Source: Apostichopus japonicus (lineage: Eukaryota; Echinodermata; Holothuroidea; Aspidochirotida; Stichopodidae). From it: a stretch of DNA of 64,000 nucleotides. Positions 26,673 through 39,600 of this stretch are shown here, piece by piece (position 1 is the first letter of the stretch; every line of letters begins with the position of its first letter). The translations under genes and the position numbers were made by a program. The DNA lies in the NCBI RefSeq assembly GCF_037975245.1, contig NC_092575.1:5635501-5699500 (forward strand), read 5' to 3'. The notes beneath the pieces were generated by a model, which saw nothing but the letters and a program-made list of their open reading frames with translations, was not told where the DNA came from and did no database searches.

Positions 26673-27206
26673 GGAGGGACGGGGAAAATTCTCGGAATTA
26701 AACCCCGTTCTGTGATAGCGAGCTTTAATTTCAATTTGCAAGGTGTAGTATTAATGGTGATGATTTTCATAGATTGGTCTTTTTCTGTGTGAAGTTTCAT
26801 ATATTACCAACATAGTACCTGACCCTTTCCTACCCCTCCCGACATCCCCCCAAACTCCTCCCCTTCCTTGGTCTTCTCAACTCACTGCATGATTGTTGAA
26901 ACTCATTGAAATTTTAAAAAGATGGAGGGTTTTATATGTTGATTGACGAATGGTTCACCGACCTACTCCTTCATTTTAGGTTTTATAGAGAAGGATTTTA
27001 GAAACAAGAAATTTGTGCTGAATGTTGCCAATCCAGAAGCCATTTTGTCCAGTAAAATGGCTGAAATGGTCTCAATGTCTCTAACCATGATGTATCATTA
27101 TAAAATCCAGTACAGAGTGTACAACCTCTTTAACTACAATGTGCTCACTGTTTTTTGTTTTTTTAAATATTGTCATTATTGGCCCCATCTTTGACATTAA
27201 CTTGCT
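26673..27206. other. BLMH 3' region
   Basis: 3' UTR-like sequence. I see no further coding exon; the frames present have no family resemblance. Confidence 0.4.
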
Positions 27207-27385
27207 AAAAGTTGCTAGCTTACAGAAAGTACCTCCATGGAGGTTTTGAATGTCCAAGTTATTCCCTGACAATAAGGGAATGTTAAAATCAGAGTAAAGT
27301 TGCTAGCTTACAGAAAGTACCTCCATGGAGGTTCTGAATGTCTAAGGTATTCCCGGGCGATAAGGGAATGTTAAAATTCAGAGAA
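27207..27385. repeat. Two-copy tandem repeat, 88-bp period, with ACCTCCATGGAGGT palindrome
   Basis: GTTGCTAGCTTACAGAAAGT begins at 27211 and again at 27299. Each unit contains the perfect 14-bp palindrome ACCTCCATGGAGGT and ends with AATAAGGGAATGTTAAAAT. The copies differ at several positions. Confidence 0.8.
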
Positions 27386-30300
27386 CTAAATGTCGCAGTC
27401 AGGGGAAATGCTTTGAAGCTGGAAAAGTTCAGGTTTGAGCTTGATCCAATGACCATTATTTGACTTAATAGCAAATTTTCTAGCATAATTTTAAAGAGGG
27501 GCAACAGGTCCACTAGCAGCAATTACTCACCAGAATCATCATCGTTAAGGTGGTTTTGTGTTGATTTTCAAAAATATTTGCTTAAAACTATGCATCTTTC
27601 AAAATTCATTGTGGAGTTTCTGCAATTTATGCTGTATATGTTGCTACATCGTTACTAAAAAAAAAATCTTCATGGTTTTCAACGCTGTAATAAAATTTAC
27701 AATGCCACTTTTGTTGTTACAGAGTACTAACATCTTCCTTTGGAAATGACTGTACATCTTTCTTTGTAACACTTCCCATACAGTTAAAGTACAACCTTAG
27801 CCAATGGTTTAATTGTTTCAAATTATATATTGTATTCTTATTGAATGTGCAGTAAAACAAAAAAAATTCAAGAAAGATCCCCCCCCCAGATAAAATCCTT
27901 GAAGACTAAATTCATCTTCTAGTGTTTTCTACTAATTGTAATCTCAGGGCTTATTCAAAACAGTAGAAAATTATTCTTAATTAAACCCAAAGAAAACAAA
28001 AGAAAAAGGGAGTAGAAAAAGAAAGTGCAACAACTTCATAGCATGAGACATCAGCAATAAGAGGGACAACTTGCTTTTTTTTTAAACATAATAAATATGA
28101 TATAACAACAGTGTGTCATTAATTAGTGCACGCTTGCATTCCTTAAAGACTTTCTGCCTTCAATTTGTCAGTAGATGGTACCATACCACCCGACCATTAA
28201 AGGAAAAAGACATGATAAACATAAATTTTTTAACTTTTGGTAAAACAAATTGCACCTTGAAAGAGTAAAATTAGCCAATAAGGTTTCCAAAGGAAAAGAT
28301 TAATAATTACATGAAATGTGTGGACTACAAAGTTGTTTGTATTTTTGCATTTCATTGTGTAATAACCCTATTATATAAGCAGCACCTAAATGGCATTTAT
28401 CCCAGCAGATTCGGTAGGTTCTATGGGTACCGATATTATTTGCAAATATCACATGTATAGGTATTGTTTTGGAATGATGAAAAGTAATTGTTAGGCAGAT
28501 ATATTATGACATGAGTTCACCATTTTATTTTATTACTTTTATTTTATTGGTATCATTATTAACTGCTGTGATCTTCTTTAATGTGTAAGGTAATGTTTAT
28601 TGTTCTCCTCTTTTATTAAGATATATTCGTTAATTGATTATGCTGAGAAAAATATTTTTTTTAAATTTAAACATGATTGTCCCTCAGTTTCCAGCACTTT
28701 CCTTGGTCATATTTCACACATTTAATACTAGATTGCCCTCCTCCCCCTTCCCTCTTTTATATGAAATGCATATTTTTTATAGATGTTATGGGTAAAAAAG
28801 CCATGACTCTAATTACATCATATGCATAGGTCTGTTATTCCTCATATAGTCTTTGTGGTAGGATGTCTTCCATCTAAAGTTAGTATAATGATTTTCATAC
28901 CTTTTGTAAATATCATTGATTAACGATGGACCAATCATTGAGCTGCAACATTAACATGTTAATATCAAGTAGTCATAGAACTATTAGTCCAACTCTAGTA
29001 ATAATTCTCTCTGTATTTATAAAAAAAAAAATGATGATGATTATTTATGTGTCTCAAAAGAGCTGAAAGTAGACAATGACTTGTGAAAGTACAACAAGGT
29101 GACAAAGAAAAATGAATATGCTTGGCTTTACCAACCTGTCCCACCAATCAGGGTGGCAATTTGTTACACCTGTGTGTTTCTGTTAATCCACAACATGATT
29201 AGAAAAAATGGAGAAAAAGTCCTTGATTTTCAAGAAAACCTTCCTTGTGCAATCTTTTTGGATTACCAACTTAACTGTGGGGGGGGGGGGGGTGGAAAGA
29301 GGAGGGAGGGAGGAAGGGGTATGGAACAAATAGGAGTTCAAAGGTCAATATACATTTCCCTGGATCAATTTTAATAACAAGTATGAGAGATCATTTTTAA
29401 CTTTTCTTTTTAGTATTAGATGTTAACCTTGAAATGTGTCATCGTGGCAAACCTAGATATAAATCTTCAAATAATTTTAAAAAGGTTTCTTAGTTTTACT
29501 TTCACATATTTTCAATACATTTATTTTCGGCATTTAGTCTTGTTGATCTCAACCAGGCGATGACATCTTGACTAGGAGGAAGTAAAAAAACTGTATTTCA
29601 GCATGAAAAAAAAGGTACAATTTTTATGGAGAAAGAAAGAAAGAAATAAAATGTTGATATTCCATGAAGTGACAAACTGATGTTTGCAGTTTTGTGATTT
29701 CACTCCTTGCCATTTGTGAGAAGGAGCAAAAAGAATCTTTCATAGTTACAGATTCTGTATTTTCTGGTATATATAAGATTATGAATGAAAAATGTGGAGG
29801 TTTGTTCAAACTATTTCTGAGTTGTTTGTTTTCTTTCGAATATATTTTGTCAAAGTATGATAAGCTGGTAGTACTCATGGGCTTCTTTTAACAAACGAAA
29901 TTCTAGACTATTTTTTTTCAAGATCAAAACAAGTCTGACGGGTTACCACGAAGCCTACACATTAATGATGCCCTAATGAGAGAATAACCATAGTGAGCCT
30001 AACATTATGGCTAACTCTTGTTAAAATCTAATGCTAACCCTTTTCGTTAGGGTTTGGCATGTGGGACATTGAAAGAGCCTTGAACCTCAAAGTTGACATG
30101 CTGTGGACATAATCCTTTCCCAAAAGTTTGATTTACGCCTGACTTATTCAATTTCTTAAAAACCTTGCTCGCGTAATTCATATCATATACAAAGTCTTCA
30201 AACGAGGATTTTTCCTGAAATTCTTCCAAATTTCAAGGACCTGGAAAAGTGGTTTTTTCCATAACTCTACTTTTTCCAGACTTTTCTGTTTTCCAGGTCA

Positions 30301-30671
30301 TGTGGAAACCATGAGTAATACATGGAAAATACAAATGGACAAACGGCACAGATTCACTAGTTTTATACCATTTCTCCGATGCAATTTTGATTTTCCTGGT
30401 AGATTTACATTGTTTACGTAGATAACCTTTGGCCACAATTACCAGGTCTTTTAACCCCCTTCCTCCCCCACCCTCCCCCACCATCCCCATTCCTGTCAGG
30501 AACACCTTTCTCTTCCCTTACTTTACAAAATATACATAGTAGGAGAAAGGTGTGTGATACCTTTCGAGCGTACTTTGTCCAGTAAATATAACTACCATGG
30601 TTGGTTCCGCCTGTCCTGCATACGTACTGCACCAATGCCATCAGTACTAGCATCCACCTAACCACCGTTCT
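27386..30671. other. Intergenic region between the convergent BLMH and VPS33A genes
   Basis: AT-rich, with AATAAA at about 27689-27694 (possible BLMH poly(A) signal), poly-C and poly-G runs at about 27880 and 29280, and CT-rich sequence near 30455-30485. No coding frame with recognisable resemblance was found. The poly(A) signal of VPS33A on the minus strand should be toward the right end but is not obvious. Confidence 0.45.
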
Positions 30672-33600
30672 TCACCTAAGTCTACTCTGCTGGGATGACC
30701 TTGGGTTGCCGTCGTCTCGCACCGGAATGGGATTCTCCATCAGGGACTCGATCCAATTGGATCCATTTAGCAGTTTGGTCGTCGCGACGATAAATTCTGT
30801 TGAGCCTGGGAAGAAATGGAAAAAGAATTAACATTTAACATCAAAATAACTTTGGCATAATTTTTCTTCCTTGAGACCATAGATATTAGTATTTTAAATA
30901 ATGTGTACTGTATAAAACAGACATGATCACCTTGTATCAATAACCATGTCAAGGATACATATAACTTACAGAATGGTGGAGGGAGGGGGGGATGGTGGTA
31001 TGCACAGCCCCTCAACTCCATTGTCAGTCGGGGGGGGAAGGTTCAGTCAGGGGATTTAACATTCAGTCAAGGGGGGGGGGGGGGGAATTGGACCACTTCT
31101 TGAATTATCACCCTAATCATTGACCTAATTTCAAGTTCAACTAGCCTCAGAATGTATTCATTTCAAGTCTAACCATTTAATTTTAATTTTAAGTTTCATT
31201 TGAAGCAAAATTTGAAAACTTGTAATTAGCAATTACAACCACGCAAAGTGTCCAAGCAACGACATGCTGAAGAACCAAGCCGTTTCATTAAATACTGCAG
31301 CATTCCTTCTTGATGTAGAAGTGTGGATCAATTAAGTTGTTATGTGGATTTATACTTGGCAGGTTTTGAAAAGTTGCCTAAATGGTTCACTCTTTGACAA
31401 CAAAACCCATTGTTGACCAACTGCTGACCAAAGGAGCTTTTAAGTCTCTTGTTTTAGAATGAGTTATTTACTTGACTGATCCCCAAGGATGTAAACTAGC
31501 TCAAGTTACACCAATATGGAACAAATTGTGAGATAATTTAGGCAGCCATGAAAAGATAAAGGTGGAGTATGCTTCCCTTTAGTCCCTTCTATACAAGGTT
31601 CAATGTTGCACAAGGTGCGGTTGGAATAATGAAGCCGATTATACCCTCTCCATGTAAGGCCGTCGACTCACCATAAACGCTATTCTCCTGTTGTGACAGG
31701 AACCTCAGAGCAGCGATCTCTGCGGCCGTAACTCCGCCCAGAAAAAACACTAAACATACTTTGGATTGTTCCCCGTGATTGTCTTGAGTGATCGGTCCTG
31801 TAGGAAAGATAAATAAACCAGCCAGTGGTTACTGACGGAGATGACACTGCATTGAATGGTGGCTATATAATAGTAAAACTTATGACTATGTACAATGATA
31901 TCATTTTAGACACCAACATTGATAAAGAAGTGCAATTTGAAGTACAACTTCTATTTCATTTCTAAAGAAAAAACATTTCAAAGTCATCCCTACAATTTCA
32001 GTAATGAATCAGTCACAACACTGCCATTACCAGATGCAATTAAAATTCATATTTTTATTATTTTACTTTTTCCATCATTCTGACTGAACATTAGATGCTA
32101 TTACTATTTAAGGCACATGCTACTAAGTAAAGCAAGACCGAAAGATACCATCATACCGTCCACCACAAATCCCACCACACTTACTTGTCTTTTCAACTCC
32201 CGTCGGTAACTTCTGGTCGATCTCAAACGTCTGTCCCGGTAGTAACCTCATGACCTCCTGGATCGACCTCCAGCCGGGTCCGACCAGGGTCTGAACCAGA
32301 CGAACGGAGAGGGGAGCGTAACCGCTGAAGACGTACGAGATATCTTGAGGGTTAAGTTCGTTGACCTCTCCCGACATCAGGTTCAACGTTTTGCGGAGTG
32401 CCGGGAAACTCCTGTTACCCTGCACTTTGAGCAGTCCGGCCCGTTCCAGGTTACTCAGGGTCAACATGTGATGGAATCCGTAAGTCTGGAATTAGAAACA
32501 TAAGACATCGCGGGAAAGTGATGATATAGTCTGTGTGCATTGATTTTATCCTCTTTACAAGCTTTCAGGAATCTTATTTTATGTAGTGGAAATATCTTTG
32601 TTCGTCATCTTATGTTACATTGTGGTTACAAATAGTTAAGTTGATACAATGCAGTGTCAAACAGGAACTCTAGGAACCAATTTTTTGACACACTGCACTT
32701 TCATGGTACATTTAAGAAAGTCAGAAAACACTTGTGCTGAAAATATTTAGCAGTAGCAATATTTGTTTCTATGTTAGACAAAAGGTGCGGAACTGTTTGT
32801 ACTGTCAGTATGTTTGCTTTGAAGCATGATATGAGAGAACAGTAAAGAGTGGTACTGGCACAAGAATATTATCCCAACTGGCCGGCTTTAAGAGAGTTTA
32901 TTACTACTGACATTATTAAACTTGCAGATTTCTGATATATTTTAGTATTTTGATGTAATTTACCCCCCAACCCATCCCCCAACACAAGTCATCAAAAACT
33001 AATTGTACTTAATGAACTTGATGCATACTTGAGGCATTACCAATTGTTCCCAGCGTATATTTCATAGTTTGAACCTCTCCTGTCAGGAATTTCATATGTT
33101 GCATCATTTGAATTTAAATTGTGTTTCCTTAACTTCAGGAATGCAATATTTTCCATGTCCCCTTCTCTATAATATGTTGAGTGAATAATTGAGGGCGCTC
33201 TTGGGGTAACATTAACCATACTTGCTTCAAGCTCCAAACTTGAAAATGTTCATGTGCTTACTACATTTATGGCATGCTGATATTTGTAACAATGGATGGC
33301 ATAATCACCCACTTCAACCATTAAAGCAGCATTTTGCGCCCATTGCATAAAAGTCAAAAAAATTACATATTTCAACTTTGTTTTTCTCGAAGATATTTTC
33401 CGTTGGGATCCAAATAAACCTCGCCGAAAATATGATTATTTAAAATTTACAAACGTCAATGGCCAATACATAATACAACACCATGCTTGATTTGTGTAGA
33501 TTGTCTATGGCAGTTGTACCAGGGAGCTGTTAGAGTCCAGCTCGCTGGTTGTACCAAGTTACCAACTCAACGTTTTGAATCTATTTTTAGCAACGGCTCA

Positions 33601-36600
33601 TAACTTAACCTGCATCTCTGATTGGTTGAATTCAAACTAGTGGGTTGGGGGAACTGTAGGCGATTATTATTAAATGTGTAATTTGTCGGTGGACACTTTT
33701 CTCATTATCTGAAAAAGTCTTTAATTACTCGCCAATTAACGCTTTTGGCAGAGAAAAACTTGGCTAATATCTTAGTTTGCTGTTTTGTGATTGATACATA
33801 TAAACAACTGGATGGACTTGTCAAAAAAGTGGAAAACGGTGACAAAATGCAAAATGCTGCTTTAATCTCCTAAAATAAAACTTCCACACACTCTCTCTAT
33901 ACAAAGTTGACACTAACAAGTTTGTCAAACCATTCCCATCTGGTCTTACCTGCAAGATTTCCCTTCTGTAGAAATCAAACACTTTTGGTTTGAAGCCGTC
34001 ATTGGTTACAGACTGTAGACAAAGGATCCTTAAAACCTACAAAACAAAATCAACAAATAGATGAACAGAATATGTACTCTGATAAGGACATGGTCGAGAT
34101 GTGAACACAGACATATTACACAACAAGACAGGAAATAGTAATGAATGGCATGGTTATGTTAGAGAAGGCAAAAATAGATAAACAGAATATGTACTCTAAT
34201 AAGGACATGGTCAAGACATGAACAGACATATTACACAGAAAGACAGGAAATAGTAGAGAATGGCTTGGTTGTGTTGACAAAGGCAACAAACAGATAAACA
34301 GAATATGTACTCTAATAAAGACAGGGTCAAGACATGAACAGACATATTACACAGCAAGACAGGAAATAGTAGAGAATGGCTTGGTTGTGTTGACAAAGGC
34401 AACAAATAGATAAACAGAATATGTACTCTAAATAAGAACATGGTCAAGATGTGAACAGAGACATATTACACAGCAAGACAGGAAAAAAGTAGAGAATGAC
34501 TTGGTTGTGTTAGAGAAGGCAACAAATAGATAAACAGAACATGAAAACTCTAAAGGACATGGTCAAGACATGAACAGACAAATTACACAGCAAGACAGGA
34601 AATAGTAGAGAATGGCTTGGTTGTGTTGACAAAGGCAACAAATAGATAAACAGAATATGTACTCTAATAAGAATAGGGTCAAGATGTCAACACAGACATA
34701 TTACACAACAAGACAGGAAATATTACAGAATGGCATGGTTGTGTTGGAGAAGACAACAAATAGATAAACAGAATATGTACTCTGAATAGGACATGGTCAA
34801 GACATGAACAGACAAATTACACAACAAGATAGGAAATACTAGAGAATTGCATAGTTGTGTTGACAAAGGCAACAAATAGATAAACAGAATATGTACTTTA
34901 AGTAAGGACACGGTCGAGATGTTAACTCAGACATATGACACAACAAGACAGGAAATAGTAGAGAATGGCTTGGTTATGTTGGAAAAGGCAACATATTGAT
35001 AAACAGAATATGTACTCTTAATAAGGACATGGTCAAGATGTCAACACAGACATATTACACAACAAGACAGGAAATAATACAGAAAGGCATGGTTATGTTG
35101 AAGTAGGCAACAAATAGATAAACAGAATATGTACTCTAATAAGGACTCGGTTGAGACGTCAACACAGACATATTACACAGCAAGACAGGAAATAGTAGAG
35201 AATGACATGGTTATGTTGGAGAAGAGCAACAAATAGATAAACAGAATATGTACTCTAACTAGGACACATTCAAGATGTCAACACAGACATGTTACACAGC
35301 AAGACAGGAAATAGTACAGAATGGCATGGATGTGTTGAAGAAGGCAAATAGATATTAAACAGAATATGTACTCTAATAAGGACAGGGTCGAGATGTGAAC
35401 ACAGACATATTACCCAGCAAGACAAGAAATAGTAATGAATGACATGGTTATGTTGGAGAAGAGCAACAAATAGATAAACAGAATATGTACTCTAAATAAG
35501 GACAGGGTCAAGATGTCAACACAGACATATTACACAGCAAGACAGGAAATAGTAGAGAATGACATGGTTATGTTGGAGAAGAGCAACAAATAGATAAACA
35601 GAATATGTACTCTAACTAGGACACATTCAAGATGTCAACACAGACATGTTACACAGCAAGACAGGAAATAGTACAGAATGGCATGGATGTGTTGAAGAAG
35701 GCAAATAGATATTAAACAGAATATGTACTCTAATAAGGACAGGGTCGAGACGTCAACACAGACATATTACACAGCAAGACAGGAAATAGTAGAGAATGAC
35801 ATGGTTATGTTGGAGAAGAGCAACAAATAGATAAACAGAATATGTACTCTAATTAGGACACATTCAAGATGTCAACACAGACATGTTACACAGCAAGACA
35901 GGAAATAGTACAGAATGGCATGGATGTGTTGAAGAAGGCAAATAGATATTAAACAGAATATGTACTCTAATAAGGACAGGGTCGAGATGTGAACACAGAC
36001 ATATTACCCAGCAAGACAAGAAATAGTAATGAATGACATGGTTATGTTGGAGAAGAGCAACAAATAGATAAACAGAATATGTACTCTAAATAAGGACAGG
36101 GTCAAGATGTCAACACAGACATATTACACAACAAGATAGGAAATAGAACAGAAATGGCATGGTTGCATTGGAGAAGGCTTGGAGTAGTAATTTAACTTTC
36201 TCAGACACAACGGTGTAGTAAGCATTGTTCTTTGTATTAGTGTCATCCCACCTCAACTGATAGCAATATTATCGGGGTGCTTCCCCATTAATCAGCAGGT
36301 GGAAGGCCAAAAAAAAAAAAAAAAAAAAACTTACATTGATCAAAGGTTCCTTCTTGGCAATTGAGTCTTCCACATAGCTATTAATTTTGTCTGTATCTAT
36401 TCCATTCATGAACTCTGAATCAAAGAGAAAAATAAGATTTCCATAATTACCACCAGACAAAACCCCAGACATGACCTGTGACAAAGTCATACTTCAATAA
36501 AAAAGAAATGAAGAGGGAAATAACATGCTTTCACAAACAATGTGAACAGAGGTGGAAAAAATAAACATTACGTTAAGAACTGTAAAAAAACATAGTTTTA

Positions 36601-39600
36601 TAAACAAAGTTTTGTCTGCTTTGAGTGGATATCTGCAGAGTAATTCCAGCATGTTATGTAAAACCTAAGCAAGGAGAGAATAACAGATGCACCGTATTAT
36701 ACGGTCCCTGTTCATTTGTTATTTTCAAGATACTATCTGTTGTCCGATCTTTCCATTCCTTCCTTTGTTGTTCTCTGGGGGGGGGGGGTCATATCTTTTG
36801 TTTTGTTTTACATAACTATATTTCACATTCTTTCATCAGAAATGATATTTGACAACAGGAGTTTCATCACAGCATATAATAAAATCCATTGGGATAATCA
36901 CCTGAAAATAAAACTTTCCGATGCTTATCACTAAGAAGTAAGTTTTACCGATTAAACAATACAACATCCCCAATTCCCCCCCCCCACCCATCCCCCCCCT
37001 ACCTACCTTATTCCTCCAGTGTGATTTCCACACTGGTCAAACACTAGTAAAATACTCACTGACCAGAAATATACGTCACACACATTCAACATTTTAAAAC
37101 ACAATTTGTCATGAAATTGTACACAGACTGTAAATAAATATACTGGTGAACCCAGTTACATTTGTAATCAAGGCACTCGATTTGCTTTTAATGCATTCTG
37201 GGAAAAATGAAATTTCAATGGAACTATATTTGTAAACATACCTACGCATTCTCTGTGATCTTACGAAAGATCAGAGATAATCTTCAATGCTTCAGACTTG
37301 CAATGACGTATCTTAAACATGACTACAAACCAGTTTTACGGACAGACTGCAGACCAACTTTGCAGACCGACAAGAGACCAGATTTTCAGACTGAGAGCAA
37401 GACTGGTTTGCAGACTGACTGCAGACCAGTTCTTCAGACTTACCTTGCTGTACCTGTAACGAATCCATGAATACGTCAGTATCTGTCTGCTCTTTGATTA
37501 GTTCAGCTATTGAGGTATCTATCAGAGAGAAAAGAGAGAACAGACGTGCTTGACAAATTAGTAAATTGGTCTGAATGAATCATTTTTACAGACATGATTA
37601 TTGTTTCCATTTCCAGCGGTATCTATAAAATAAATAACAGAAGATATAGAGCGATATAAAAACCACTACGCAAACATTCAACTGTTGTCATCCGCCGCTA
37701 AAAACTTTGACGTTTAAAGGGTGTGAAGACTCGCGCACAAAGAAACGTCTCATGTCGGTAATCTGACCTAGTTTCGAATGAGGTGTAAAATGTCTCAAAT
37801 GAAATACCAATTGTAGTTGAATGCATTACTATTAACGGACTCGCTCCATACGCACCTTAAAATTAAGCCTAGCTAAGATCCTAAGGGGTATGTGCAGTAT
37901 GGCTTGTCATTGGTATCACAATGACCATGTATCGACATACCAACTTAAAGGGAGTGAAGACTTGCGCACACAGAAACGTCTGATGCCGGTTATCTGACCT
38001 AGTTTCCAATGAACTTAAATGAAGTGTTAGACACCACCATCGATTCCAGAAAATACACACACAGCTTGCTACAGTCAGTAATTAGACACTAGTGTACAGT
38101 CAATACATACAGCTACGGTCAATACCCACAACACAGTGTACATTGCAGCGATGGACATCTCAGGTCTAGATAAAAGATAACAAGGTATCAGGTTTCATTA
38201 CTGTCAGCATTTTGTAGCGACAAGAAGAAAACTTCACTTGCAAGCAACGGTAAGTTAACTTTTTCAGAGCGCAGCATGCGGTTTGGGGCGAGTCTTCAAT
38301 GTCTTCAAGAAGACAGTAAACTGAGCATACATAGCTATGATAGAATGTAAACAATACATGCGTAAGAACTTCACCAGTTTGGTTAACCATTACAGCTGTC
38401 ATATATAGCATGTGCCTGCTATGGCTTCAATACTTCTTTACAGTTCTAGTCTACAAGAACTACAGGCCATATGAGAAAACAACGTGCCAAATACATGAAC
38501 ACAAATAGCATAAAGTTATGGACAGACGTATGGAAAGCAACTACAAAGGGTCTACTCTAGTACTTTGCAGTAGCAAGACCTTCAATAACTTGTGTCATAG
38601 GGAGCAGGGTAATGAACTTTGCTTAGAGCTCATTTCTAGTTTCATTTCATTTTCATTTTTTGAAGATTTTGTGGAAATATTATTAATATTTCATAGTTCA
38701 ACTGGACTATTTACAACTGACTAATCTCCTTATCCCATCTATAACCATAAGCTGACTTTTTCTTTAACTTGGCAGGGGTGGATACAGGGTATTAAAAGGA
38801 GAGTGTTTGAGGCCCTGGGGGTCGTTGAAGCCGACTGCCGTTTGTAGTTGTGCGATGGTTCATTCTGAGGTATACAAAGGCCATCAATTTATTTAGGTCA
38901 ATAATTAGGTCGAGAAAACAAGGTTGTGCTAATATTACTTTTGGAGTTGAAAGGTAGGTGTCCCAACTCCCCCCCCCCTGCCCCCAAAGATCTGACTTGG
39001 GTGTACCGAGCTGATATTATTTTTGACCCCCATGACTGCCCAGTCAACTAAATTTCAATGCATTGCATACAGACGTTTCTGCTAAAACTCTGATTGGTTT
39101 GTATCATCGCAAAAATGAAAAGGAACGGGTCGTTGATGGTAAATCTTTTGCAGTTCCCCGAGAGTAAACTTACGTGTGGCAAGTTGTGATTTCTCCAACT
39201 GAATGTGCGGTAGCTTGGAGACAAACTGTTTCATGGCCCGTACCGTTCTGGCATCCTTCCTTTCCTGCCAAGAAAATATTCGAGATGGAAAAAATGAACA
39301 TTCTGCACCAAAAATACCGCTGAATTTGAAATCCAATAAATGAAGACTGGCACCATATAAAGCAGAACAATCAGATGTTGGTGCTAATACACCCAAATTT
39401 GATGAAAATCTACAAAGAGGTAGTTTTAAATACAACTTTTAAATCTAACACTGTCATTAGTTTCAACAACCCCTTTAATTATTTAGAACAACTTAATTAC
39501 ATATTTCCAGATCTACTTCTTGCATCAATTTTTTTTGTAAAATTTATTAATATTAATATTAATAATGATATTGATATTAATATAAATATCAATATTTTTA

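Noticed and set aside
30961-31090. Possible functional G-quadruplex cluster
   Set aside because: The G runs are long homopolymers like many others in this window; nothing beyond low complexity supports a specific role.
34211-34911. Cys/Leu-rich minus-strand frames that look like membrane proteins
   Set aside because: They repeat with the 117-bp minisatellite unit and are repeat translations.
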